DNA of 64,000 nucleotides from JAFDXJ01 sp039811225. Lineage in GTDB: Bacteria; Bacteroidota; Bacteroidia; Chitinophagales; Chitinophagaceae. The DNA is taken from the NCBI GenBank assembly GCA_039811225.1, contig JBDHYG010000003.1:154928-218927 (forward strand), written 5' to 3'. The notes beneath the pieces were generated by a model, which was given only the letters and a program-made list of their open reading frames with translations, ran no database searches and was not told the DNA's origin. Of the stretch, positions 8,242-16,426 are shown in pieces. Positions within the stretch are counted from its first letter, which is position 1. Each line of letters begins with the position of its first letter. The translations under genes and the position numbers were made by a program.

Positions 8242-8751
8242 ATGAAAGAAAATAAACAACTACATTGGTATGCAATCTATACAAAACCACGTTGGGAGAA
8301 GAAAGTGGATGAACGCCTGTTGCTGAAAAATATTCATAGCTGGTGCCCATTGCAGAAAATGGAACGGCAATGGAGTGACCGGAAAAAAATTATTGACGTC
8401 CCTGTTTTTAAATCGTATGTTTTTGTTCAAATCAATATGACCGACCGGTTACGGGTATTGCAAACTGAAGGGGTGTTGAATTTTGTACATCATGATGGGA
8501 AGCCGGCCATTATCCGGGAAGAAGAAATAGATTTGATCAAATCATTCCTTGAAATCCGCGATGCGAAAATATTCACCTGTTCCTGGGAGTCGCTGTCGCC
8601 GGATATGAAAGTAAAGATTCAGGCAGGTATTTTTATGGATAATACCGGGACGGTATTGCGCACCACGACTAAAAAAGCTTATGTCCGCCTGGATAGCCTG
8701 GGACAGGTTATGGTAGTGGAGTTCCCGTTGAATTATGTTCGCCCTTTATAA
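8242..8751 (+). CDS. UpxY/RfaH-type specialised NusG antiterminator
   Basis: This 169-residue protein is a NusG paralogue of the UpxY type, which in Bacteroides keeps RNA polymerase transcribing through long capsule operons. The N-terminal NGN domain begins HWYAIYTKPRWEKKV and includes the conserved FKSYVFVQI (about residues 55-63). The C-terminal KOW-like domain contains GIFMDNTGTVL. I prefer the ATG at 8242; a TTG at 8233 is the alternative. It is third in the operon after wza and wzc, whereas Bacteroides upxY genes come first. Its likely role is to secure expression of the roughly 37 kb downstream. Confidence 0.87.
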   Translation: MKENKQLHWYAIYTKPRWEKKVDERLLLKNIHSWCPLQKMERQWSDRKKIIDVPVFKSYVFVQINMTDRLRVLQTEGVLNFVHHDGKPAIIREEEIDLIKSFLEIRDAKIFTCSWESLSPDMKVKIQAGIFMDNTGTVLRTTTKKAYVRLDSLGQVMVVEFPLNYVRPL

Positions 8752-8795
8752 GCAAATCAAATCAATACAGTGCCCGGAATTACCCGGCCTGATTT

Positions 8796-9923
8796 ATGCA
8801 GGATAAAAATTATTTTACAGCCCTTACCGGTGTGCGGGCGGTGGCCGCCTTTATGGTTTTCTTTCATCATCAAAACCAGTCCAATATTTTTCATTTGCCC
8901 CTTGGCATTTTTGCCGTGTTGAAAGAATGGCATGTGGGTGTTACAATATTTTTTGTGCTGAGTGGCTTCCTGATTACCTATCGTTATTATGATTCCGTCA
9001 CCTTGTCCACTCATTGGATGAAGAAGTATGCGGTGAATCGTATCGCCCGTATTTATCCCATGTATATCCTGTTAACCGCCGGAGCTTTTTTATTTCAATA
9101 TATTTATCAAAATAGCCGGCCCGATTCATTTACCGTGTTCAGTAATATATTTTTGTTCAAAGGTTTTTTTAATAATTTAAAATTCACCGGCATTGCGCAA
9201 AGCTGGAGCCTCACCGTAGAAGAATGTTTTTATTTCTCAGCGCCGCTCATTTTTTTGTTTCACCGGAAAACAAGAAAAAGTTTTTTGTTGGTTTTCCTGC
9301 TCCTTGGGATGGGATTTCTGTTAGTGTATTTAAATAGTGGCGAATCTACCTATGCTTTTATAGGCAATGATCAGTTCATGCTTATTTATACTTTCTTTGG
9401 CCGGTGTATAGAATTTTTCACCGGTATTTACCTTGCCTTGTTTTTAAAAAATCATCCCGGGAAAATCAATGCATCTACTTCCGTAAAATTTACAATCGCC
9501 GGAGTGATTGCTTTTGCTATACTAAATATCGGTATGGCCTGGGTGGCCAATGCACAACAGGTGAAATTCAGTATCTATAGCATGAGTGGAATTGTACTCA
9601 ACAATGTTTTCCTGCCCCTCGCTATTGCAGTTTTCTTTTATGGCTTACTGGCAGAAAAAACCATTCTTAAAAAAATACTGGCATCCCCCTTACTCGAATT
9701 ATTGGGCAAAAGTTCTTATGTTTTTTATTTGATTCACCTCGGATTTGTGGTAGATATCTTTGATAGGATATTCCCGTTGCAAAATGTATATGTGCATGTG
9801 TTCCTGTTGTTTATTTTCATAAACCTGCTATCTGTTTTGTTATACAAATTTGCCGAAGAACCCCTGCGTCGTTTCATTAAAAATATTTTCCTGCAACCTG
9901 CCAGGCAGCCCGCCATAAGATGA
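8796..9923 (+). CDS. Acyltransferase 3 family membrane protein
   Basis: This 375-residue integral membrane protein belongs to the acyltransferase-3 (OafA/WecH) family, which moves acetyl or other acyl groups to surface sugars. It begins with the family signature LTGVRAVAAFMVFFHH (the His pair around residues 23-25), followed by about ten hydrophobic segments and the conserved RIARIYPMY and SWSLTVEECFY motifs. No C-terminal SGNH domain is present. It overlaps the next gene by ATGA at 9920, so it is part of the operon. The likely job is O-acetylation of the glycan; the acceptor is unknown. Confidence 0.88.
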   Translation: MQDKNYFTALTGVRAVAAFMVFFHHQNQSNIFHLPLGIFAVLKEWHVGVTIFFVLSGFLITYRYYDSVTLSTHWMKKYAVNRIARIYPMYILLTAGAFLFQYIYQNSRPDSFTVFSNIFLFKGFFNNLKFTGIAQSWSLTVEECFYFSAPLIFLFHRKTRKSFLLVFLLLGMGFLLVYLNSGESTYAFIGNDQFMLIYTFFGRCIEFFTGIYLALFLKNHPGKINASTSVKFTIAGVIAFAILNIGMAWVANAQQVKFSIYSMSGIVLNNVFLPLAIAVFFYGLLAEKTILKKILASPLLELLGKSSYVFYLIHLGFVVDIFDRIFPLQNVYVHVFLLFIFINLLSVLLYKFAEEPLRRFIKNIFLQPARQPAIR

Positions 9924-10909
9924 TAAAAAAAATTCTTGTTATTGGTTTTGGTTCCATTGGCAAACGCCATACGCAAAATTTATGGGTGATCGGTTACCGG
10001 TCTATCACCGTGGTAAAGCCCGGCCCCATTGATTTATCGGCATTCCCGGGGATACACTATTTTCCCTCCATTGAAGCAGCGTATGCTGAAAATTCTTATG
10101 ACGCTGTTTTTATCTGCACACCCACTGCCCGGCATATGTTGGATTTGGAAGCGGTATGGCAACTCGGCGCAAGAACTATTTATTTAGAAAAACCTATCAG
10201 CCATACCGATGATGGTGTTGATGCGTTTTTACAAAAAATAAAAAAAGAAAATGCCTGTGTGATCATCGGTTATGATTTGCATTTTGACCCGGGAATCATG
10301 AAAGTAAAAGAATTATTGACGGGTGGCAGCATGGGGAAATTATTATCAGCCAATGCATTTGTAGGGGAATATTTACCCGACTGGCGGCCGCATACTGATT
10401 ATAAAAAGGGCGTTAGTGCTTTACGTGAAAAAGGCGGTGGCGTATTACTCGACCTGGTGCATGAATTGGATTACCTCAGTTACCTGGTGGGCGATGCGCA
10501 ATGTGTAAGTGCACAATATATCAACAGTGGTACTTTGGAAATAGAAACAGAAGAGTTAGCAGAAGTTTTAGTGAAGTTCCGGAACGGTGCTTTTGCTACC
10601 GTGCATCTCGATTACCTGCAACCCATGCTAGTACGCAATTGCCGGTTTACCTGCACGGCAGGCAGCATTTTGTGGGACCTCGTGGAAGCCAATGTGCAAT
10701 GGATCAACCGGGCCAAAGAAAGTTTTTCTTTTTCATACCAGGGCTTTCAACGGAATGACCGCTTTAGAGAAATCATCAAAGCTTTCCTGGAAAATCCGGG
10801 TGACAGCCGCCTGACACATTATGAACAGGGATTGAAAAGTTTATACCTGGCAGTGGCTGCAAAGCAGGCAGCAGAAAAAGACACTTGTATTTTTTTACCT
10901 CTACTTTAA
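9920..10909 (+). CDS. Gfo/Idh/MocA-family oxidoreductase
   Basis: This 329-residue protein has an N-terminal Rossmann fold with VIGFGSIGKRH (about residues 7-17), the YLEKPISH motif near residue 88 typical of the Gfo/Idh/MocA family, and a C-terminal alpha/beta domain. It acts with NAD(P) on sugar derivatives. It starts the nonulosonic acid module: CMP-sugar synthetase, SDR, synthase and epimerase genes follow. This set resembles PtmF, PtmB, PtmA, LegI and LegG of Campylobacter legionaminate synthesis, so a PtmF-like role is a reasonable inference. The ATGA overlap with the acyltransferase shows operon membership. Confidence 0.85.
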   Translation: MIKKILVIGFGSIGKRHTQNLWVIGYRSITVVKPGPIDLSAFPGIHYFPSIEAAYAENSYDAVFICTPTARHMLDLEAVWQLGARTIYLEKPISHTDDGVDAFLQKIKKENACVIIGYDLHFDPGIMKVKELLTGGSMGKLLSANAFVGEYLPDWRPHTDYKKGVSALREKGGGVLLDLVHELDYLSYLVGDAQCVSAQYINSGTLEIETEELAEVLVKFRNGAFATVHLDYLQPMLVRNCRFTCTAGSILWDLVEANVQWINRAKESFSFSYQGFQRNDRFREIIKAFLENPGDSRLTHYEQGLKSLYLAVAAKQAAEKDTCIFLPLL

Positions 10910-10920
10910 AGAATAAACAC

Positions 10921-11628
10921 TTGCATATTATTGCTACTATTTGTTGCCGCGGTGGATCGAAAGGAGTCAAACAAAAAAATATCCGCTTGTTACGTGGTAA
11001 ACCCCTGATTGCTTATACCATTGAAGCGGCACGGGCTACCGGAAAATTTGCTGCTATCGTTGTTTCTACCGATAGTGAAGCCATTGCCGAAGTGGCCCGG
11101 GCATACGGTATCCGGTGGATTTTTATGCGACCCGATGAGTTGGCCACGGATACGGCATCCAAATGGCATGTCTTCCGGCATGTAGTGGAACAATATGAAA
11201 AAGAAACCGACTTGCAGGTAGATTATATGGCCGACCTGGATGTAACCGTTCCTTTAAAAACAAGAGAGGATATCAGTGGGGCAGTAGATTTTGCATTGAA
11301 AAATGAAGATGCCGATGTCATCATCACGGCTTATCCTCCCGAACGGAATCCGTACTTTAATATGATGGAAATACAGGCAGATGGCTTTGCCACCCTGGTA
11401 AAAAAAACCGCTACACCCATTGTGCGCCGACAGGATGCGCCTAAGGTGTTAAGTTTAACACCGGCGGTGTATATGCTGAAGAAAGAAGCCTTATATCAAT
11501 TTGATCATTGGAGTAATGCCCGGTGCAAACTTTTTGAAATCCCCCGGGAACGGGCTATTGATATTGATACGGAAATAGATTTTTCATTTGTAGAATTTTT
11601 ATTGCATGCACAACAAAAACTTATTTGA
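10921..11628 (+). CDS. Acylneuraminate cytidylyltransferase (CMP-nonulosonate synthetase)
   Basis: This enzyme activates a nine-carbon acidic sugar with CTP. The N-terminal motif CCRGGSKGVKQKNIRLL is the family signature, and DLDVTVPLKTREDI contains the metal- and sugar-binding region. I chose the TTG at 10921 because it puts the usual 8-9 residues before RGGSKG; an in-frame ATG at 10885 overlaps the previous gene and would add 12 residues. Length (235 residues) is normal. It overlaps the SDR gene by 23 bases. Whether the product is CMP-Neu5Ac, CMP-legionaminate or another nonulosonate cannot be read from sequence; the PtmB/LegF-like neighbourhood favours legionaminate-type sugars. Confidence 0.87.
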   Translation: MHIIATICCRGGSKGVKQKNIRLLRGKPLIAYTIEAARATGKFAAIVVSTDSEAIAEVARAYGIRWIFMRPDELATDTASKWHVFRHVVEQYEKETDLQVDYMADLDVTVPLKTREDISGAVDFALKNEDADVIITAYPPERNPYFNMMEIQADGFATLVKKTATPIVRRQDAPKVLSLTPAVYMLKKEALYQFDHWSNARCKLFEIPRERAIDIDTEIDFSFVEFLLHAQQKLI

Positions 11629-12406
11629 TCTTACCGGCCGTGTGGCATTGATCACCGGTGGCGCCGGCCTCTTAGGTATTGAACACGCAAGGGCATTGGG
11701 CAGTCAGGGCGCACAAATCATCCTGGCAGATATCCGGGAAACAGAATGCCGGGAAGCCGTGAAAAAATTAATCGCAGAAAATATTCCGGCTATCTCCCTG
11801 TATTGCGATGTTACAAAAAAAGAAAGTTGGGAAGACCTGCTGGCAGCAGCAAAAAAACAATTTGGTAAAATAGATATCCTCGTCAACAATGCCGGCTTTA
11901 CCAACCTGTCACGAACCTCTGGCTATGATCAATCCTTTGAAAATTTTTCGCTGGATGACTGGCAGGCGATTCTATCCGTTAATCTTACCGGCACTTTCTT
12001 GGGTTGCCAGGTGATCGGCAATCACATGTTGGAAAATAAAAAAGGCAGTATCATTAATATGGCTTCCTTGTATGGTGTAGTGAGTCCACATCACCGTATT
12101 TATGATGATACAAATATCAAACAACCGGTGGCTTATACGGTTAGCAAACATGGAGTAATCGGCCTTACCAAATATATTGCGGCTTTATGGGCCAAAGAAA
12201 ATGTGCGTGTCAATTCACTCACACCGGGCGGTGTATTCAATGAGCATCGTGGCTTATTCCTCGAGCGTTTTGAAAAACTGAATCCCATTGGCCGGATGTG
12301 TGATAAAAGTGAATTACATGGCGCCGTTGTGTATCTCGCCAGTGATGCATCTTCGCATGTCATTGGCCACAACCTGGTAGTGGATGGGGGTTGGACAATT
12401 TGGTAA
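11606..12406 (+). CDS. SDR-family oxidoreductase (PtmA-like)
   Basis: This 266-residue short-chain dehydrogenase has the cofactor motif TGGAGLLG (about residues 17-24), the NNAG motif, a catalytic Ser in INMASLYG (near 150) and YTVSK (near 173) with the catalytic Tyr and Lys. The end ASSHVIGHNLVVDGGWTIW is typical of classical SDRs. It lies between the CMP-sugar synthetase and the NeuB-like synthase. In Campylobacter an SDR (PtmA) sits in the same module, so a role in supply of the nonulosonate precursor is likely. Substrate is unproven. Confidence 0.84.
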   Translation: MHNKNLFDLTGRVALITGGAGLLGIEHARALGSQGAQIILADIRETECREAVKKLIAENIPAISLYCDVTKKESWEDLLAAAKKQFGKIDILVNNAGFTNLSRTSGYDQSFENFSLDDWQAILSVNLTGTFLGCQVIGNHMLENKKGSIINMASLYGVVSPHHRIYDDTNIKQPVAYTVSKHGVIGLTKYIAALWAKENVRVNSLTPGGVFNEHRGLFLERFEKLNPIGRMCDKSELHGAVVYLASDASSHVIGHNLVVDGGWTIW

Positions 12407-12426
12407 TTTTTTAAACATACATTTCC

Positions 12427-13473
12427 ATGCATCCATTTATTGAAATAGCCGGCCGAAAAATCGGGTATGATTTTCCACCGCTGGTTATTGCTGAAATCGG
12501 TATCAATCATGGTGGTTCCTTACAGGTGGCAAAGGAAATGGTGGATGCAGCAGCACGTGCGGGTGTGGAGATAGTCAAGCACCAGACGCATATCGTGGAA
12601 GATGAAATGAGCAGTGCTGCCCGGCTTACCATCCCGGGCAATGCCCGTGTTTCTATTTATGATATTATGCAACGTTGTGCATTGAGTGAAAATGAAGAAT
12701 CGGAATTAAAAAAATATGTGGAAGCAAAAGACATGATCTTTTTATCCACCCCTTTTAGCCGCGCTGCAGCTGATCGCTTACAACAATGGAATGTGCCGGC
12801 TTATAAAATTGGTTCCGGGGAATGCAACAATTACCCATTGCTCCGGCATATTGCCGCATTTGGAAAACCAGTGATCGTAAGTACCGGCATGAATACAATC
12901 GAAAGTATTGCAAAAGCAGTAGCAATTTTGGAAGAACAACAGGTACCCTATGCCTTGATGCACACAACCAATTTGTATCCCACGCCGGACCGGCTTGTCC
13001 GCCTGCAGGCATTGACAGAATTGCAACAGGCATTTCCCCGGGCCGTCATAGGCCTGAGTGATCATACCGTTACCAATTATGCCTGCTTTGGCGCTGTGGC
13101 ATTGGGCGCCAGTATCCTGGAACGGCATTTTACAGATACCATGGATCGTACCGGGCCGGATATTATTTGTTCAATGGATGAAACAGCCTGTAAAGAATTG
13201 ATACAGGGCGCTATTATTTTAGCACAACAACGTGGTGGCCATAAAGGGCCTGCTGCAGAAGAGCAGGTCACTATTGATTTTGCCTTTGCCACGATTTGTA
13301 CCATTCAGCCAGTCTTAAAAGGGGAACTATTTACCCCGCAAAATATTTGGGTAAAGCGGCCGGGCAAGGGCGGGATCCCCGCGGAACAATATGAAAAAAT
13401 TTTAGGAAAAAAAGCAAGCCGTGATATAGATAATGACCGGCAGGTAACAGAAGCAGATATTCAGGATGCATAA
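12427..13473 (+). CDS. neuB: NeuB-family N-acetylneuraminate/legionaminate synthase
   Basis: This 348-residue enzyme condenses an N-acetylhexosamine derivative with phosphoenolpyruvate to form a nonulosonic acid. The TIM-barrel part begins with VIAEIGINHGGS (about residues 20-31) and contains VKHQTH, YKIGSGECNNYPLL and GLSDHT, all conserved in NeuB. A C-terminal SAF (antifreeze-like) domain covers about residues 285-340 (RPGKGGIP). It stands between the SDR and the NeuC-like epimerase. NeuB, LegI and PseI are close relatives, so the exact product is open; the neighbouring NeuC-like enzyme argues against pseudaminate. Confidence 0.9.
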   Translation: MHPFIEIAGRKIGYDFPPLVIAEIGINHGGSLQVAKEMVDAAARAGVEIVKHQTHIVEDEMSSAARLTIPGNARVSIYDIMQRCALSENEESELKKYVEAKDMIFLSTPFSRAAADRLQQWNVPAYKIGSGECNNYPLLRHIAAFGKPVIVSTGMNTIESIAKAVAILEEQQVPYALMHTTNLYPTPDRLVRLQALTELQQAFPRAVIGLSDHTVTNYACFGAVALGASILERHFTDTMDRTGPDIICSMDETACKELIQGAIILAQQRGGHKGPAAEEQVTIDFAFATICTIQPVLKGELFTPQNIWVKRPGKGGIPAEQYEKILGKKASRDIDNDRQVTEADIQDA

Positions 13474-13502
13474 CCAACAAGGTTCATTTAATTTTTTTCG
13501 GT

Positions 13503-14627
13503 ATTAAAAAAATAATTTTTCTTACAGGTACACGTGCGGATTTTGGAAAATTAAAATCCCTGGTCGGTACCATGCAGGCTGACCCGGCATTTGAAGTGCA
13601 CTTGTTCGTAACCGGCATGCACCTCGATGCGCAATATGGATATACGGTTCGTGAAATTGAAAAATGCGGGTATCCACATATCCATCGTTTTGTCAATCAT
13701 GGGGCAGGCGGCCGGATGGATAAAGCATTAGCAAAAACCATTGAAGGCTTTTCGGATTTTGTGCAGGCCATTCAACCTGACCTGATCGTTGTGCATGGAG
13801 ACCGTATTGAAACCTTAGCCGGGGCTGTAGTCGGCGCGCTCAATAATTTTTTGGTTGCCCATATTGAAGGAGGCGAATTATCCGGCACCATTGATGAACA
13901 TATCCGGCATGCTGTTTCCAAGATGAGCCATATTCATTTTGTGGCCAATGAAGCTGCACAGCAACGATTGTTGCAAATGGGGGAAAACGCATCGACCATT
14001 TTTATCATCGGCTCACCCGATATGGATCTCCTGCTATCCGATGACCTGCCTTCATTGGAAGAAGCTTTGCAGCATTATCAAATTCCTTTTGGCAACTATG
14101 CACTTTCGCTCTATCACCCGGTGACCACGGAAAGCAATCTTACGAAAGATCATGCGGCACAGTATTTTGCAGCGCTTGAGAATTCCGGGGAGCAATACAT
14201 TTTGATTTATCCCAATAATGACCAGGGCGCTCATTGGATATTGGAACATGTGCAGGCATTGGCCGGTCATCCGCGTTTCCGGGTTTTCCCTTCCCTGCGT
14301 TTTGAATATTTTCTTACCTTATTGAAGCATGCCCGTTTTATTATTGGCAATTCCAGCGCGGGCATCCGGGAAGCACATTATTACCAGGTGCCAGCTGTGA
14401 ACGTGGGCAGCCGGCAAAATGGAAGAAGCATGCATACGGCCATCCTGCATACAAGCAATGAAACCGCTTCGATTATCGCGGCAATAGAAAAGGCAAAAGC
14501 CATGCAAATCCCGCAGGAGAAACTGTATAGTTTTGGTAAAGGCAATAGCGCCGCATTATTTCATGCCGTATTGCAGGAAGAAAATTTCTGGCAAACACCC
14601 CCACAAAAAATTTTTAGCGATTTATAA
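13503..14627 (+). CDS. neuC: UDP-N-acetylglucosamine 2-epimerase (hydrolysing), NeuC/LegG-like, probable ATT start
   Basis: This GT-B fold enzyme releases UDP and makes the ManNAc-type precursor for the NeuB-like synthase. The first ATG (13572) would remove the conserved N-terminus. The frame is open upstream and encodes KKIIFLTGTRADFGKLKSL, the normal start of NeuC, directly after an ATT at 13503. An ATT start gives 374 residues, typical for NeuC. No ATG, GTG or TTG lies in frame between the synthase stop and 13572. The alternative is a start at the ATG at 13466 with slippage on the T7 run at 13492-13498. Other motifs are VVHGDRIETLAGA, HIEGGELSGTIDEHIRH and GNSSAGIREA. Function is secure; the start is not. 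Confidence 0.88.
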   Translation: MKKIIFLTGTRADFGKLKSLVGTMQADPAFEVHLFVTGMHLDAQYGYTVREIEKCGYPHIHRFVNHGAGGRMDKALAKTIEGFSDFVQAIQPDLIVVHGDRIETLAGAVVGALNNFLVAHIEGGELSGTIDEHIRHAVSKMSHIHFVANEAAQQRLLQMGENASTIFIIGSPDMDLLLSDDLPSLEEALQHYQIPFGNYALSLYHPVTTESNLTKDHAAQYFAALENSGEQYILIYPNNDQGAHWILEHVQALAGHPRFRVFPSLRFEYFLTLLKHARFIIGNSSAGIREAHYYQVPAVNVGSRQNGRSMHTAILHTSNETASIIAAIEKAKAMQIPQEKLYSFGKGNSAALFHAVLQEENFWQTPPQKIFSDL

Positions 14628-14638
14628 GCCAGTGTGGA

Positions 14639-15505
14639 ATGAATTATTATTTACACAGATTATTGTATAAAGCGGGTCTTTTCAAAAAAATAAATGGGAC
14701 GGTGCATACACGGATCCTGGATAAAAAATTGGCCATACCCATCATTAATGAAATGGGTTATTATCATTTACTTTCCAGTGAAACCTGGTTTATCCAACTT
14801 CTTCAAAAAATTCTTCCGGGCACAACCGGCGCTTTTGTAGATGTCGGTATGAATATCGGGCAGACGTTTTTGAAAGTAAAAGCTGTGCAGGAAGACAGGG
14901 TGTATATAGGTTTTGAGCCTAACCCGGCCTGTGCTTATTATTGTCAAAAACTGGGAGAAAAAAATTCATTTACCCATTACACCATTTACCCGGTAGGGCT
15001 GTATAATCAAACGACCATTTGCACTCTTTACCTGGATATGGACTTTGCGAGTGGAGCCAGTGTGTTGCCCGAATTCAGGAAAAATAAAAACAGGTATCAT
15101 TTGCAGCACCAGGTTCCTATGTTTACAGGAGATGCGTTGTTATTGCCGCAAGAAGAAAAACTGGGTTTTCTCAAAGCTGATGTGGAAGGCGCTGAGTTGG
15201 AAGTGTTGCAAGGTATGCAACAACTAATTGAGCGGGACAGGCCTATTATTTTACTTGAAATCCTACCTTTCTATGATACCGTTTCTGAAAATGGAATATA
15301 CCGCAAAATGAGGATGGACAGCCTCCTGGCATTACTTAAACGGTTTCAGTACAATTTTTACCTGATCAAGGAACAGGATGTAAGCCTTATAAATTTTGAT
15401 ACCATGGACAGGCATAATGATATGCATAAAACGAATTTTCTTTTTATGACAGATGAACAGGCAGCACACAGCAGCTTACCGGTAACCCGGGATGAAACGA
15501 TATAA
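14639..15505 (+). CDS. FkbM-family methyltransferase
   Basis: This 288-residue protein has an SAM-binding Rossmann core with AFVDVGMNIGQTFLKV (about residues 62-77) and YIGFEPNP, followed by LGFLKADVEGAELEVLQG (about 175-192), the hallmark of FkbM methyltransferases. These O-methylate sugars or small molecules. It lies between the nonulosonate module and the ABC exporter, so a glycan-directed role is likely. It could add a non-reducing-end methyl cap of the kind read by Wzt carbohydrate-binding domains; this is inference. Confidence 0.85.
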   Translation: MNYYLHRLLYKAGLFKKINGTVHTRILDKKLAIPIINEMGYYHLLSSETWFIQLLQKILPGTTGAFVDVGMNIGQTFLKVKAVQEDRVYIGFEPNPACAYYCQKLGEKNSFTHYTIYPVGLYNQTTICTLYLDMDFASGASVLPEFRKNKNRYHLQHQVPMFTGDALLLPQEEKLGFLKADVEGAELEVLQGMQQLIERDRPIILLEILPFYDTVSENGIYRKMRMDSLLALLKRFQYNFYLIKEQDVSLINFDTMDRHNDMHKTNFLFMTDEQAAHSSLPVTRDETI

Positions 15506-15541
15506 ACATTTTAAAAAAATACTGTACCAATTGCTACGTAA

Positions 15542-16399
15542 ATGACCGAACAAAAATCAGCCTGGACGGAAATCATTTCACCGCAGAGCCGGGTTTTTGA
15601 CTGGCGCTTTAAAGAGCTATGGCATTACCGCGACCTCGTTGGCCTGTTGGTTAAACGCGACTTTGCTGCACAATACCGGCAAACAGTATTGGGCCCGGTT
15701 TGGCATTTGATCCAACCAATATTAACCACGGGCATGTTTTTGATCTTGTTTTCCAAGATTGCCAGAATCCCGACAGACAATGTGCCCCCGGTGATTTTTT
15801 ATATGTGTGGCATTACGATCTGGAATTATTTTTCCACCTGCTTTATCAGTACCTCCAATACATTTATTGCCAATGCCACCATTTTTGGGAAAGTCTATTT
15901 TCCCCGCCTCGTGATGCCCATTTCCATCGTGTGTTCCAATATCATCAAGCTGGGCATACAGCTCCTGTTGCTGTTCAGTATCATGCTATTTTATAGCCTT
16001 ACCACGGATTTCCGCATACAGGTCGGTTGGCACACCTTGTTATTGCCTGTTGTGATCCTGGTGATGGCCGGCCTCAGCCTCGGCCTGGGGATTATCATTT
16101 CTTCGCTTACCACCAAATACCGTGACCTCACCGTGCTTATCAATTTTGGGATCGGCCTGCTCATGTATATTACACCGATTGGGTATTCCTTATCTTATAT
16201 CAATGGTTCTTCTTATCGCGCCCTCATCGTGTACAACCCGCTAAGCCCGGTGATTGAAACTTTTCGCTATGCCTTATTAGGGACAGGTGTTTTCGATCTA
16301 TACCTGTTTTTGTACAGTGTTGTATGTATGTTATGCAGTGTTTTCATCGGTATCTGGATTTTTGGGAAAGTAGAAAAGAATTTTATGGATACGGTGTAA
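15542..16399 (+). CDS. wzm: Polysaccharide ABC transporter permease (Wzm-like)
   Basis: This 285-residue ABC-2 type membrane protein has about six hydrophobic segments and the family start LVKRDFAAQYRQTVLGPVWHLIQP (about residues 36-59; the RDF..QY...LG.LW pattern is diagnostic). It pairs with the ATPase encoded 27 bases downstream to move lipid-linked polysaccharide across the inner membrane. Its presence, without any Wzx flippase in the locus, argues that export depends on the ABC transporter. Confidence 0.92.
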   Translation: MTEQKSAWTEIISPQSRVFDWRFKELWHYRDLVGLLVKRDFAAQYRQTVLGPVWHLIQPILTTGMFLILFSKIARIPTDNVPPVIFYMCGITIWNYFSTCFISTSNTFIANATIFGKVYFPRLVMPISIVCSNIIKLGIQLLLLFSIMLFYSLTTDFRIQVGWHTLLLPVVILVMAGLSLGLGIIISSLTTKYRDLTVLINFGIGLLMYITPIGYSLSYINGSSYRALIVYNPLSPVIETFRYALLGTGVFDLYLFLYSVVCMLCSVFIGIWIFGKVEKNFMDTV

Positions 16400-16426
16400 T
16401 GCCCAGGCGCTTCATTTTTTTATTGT

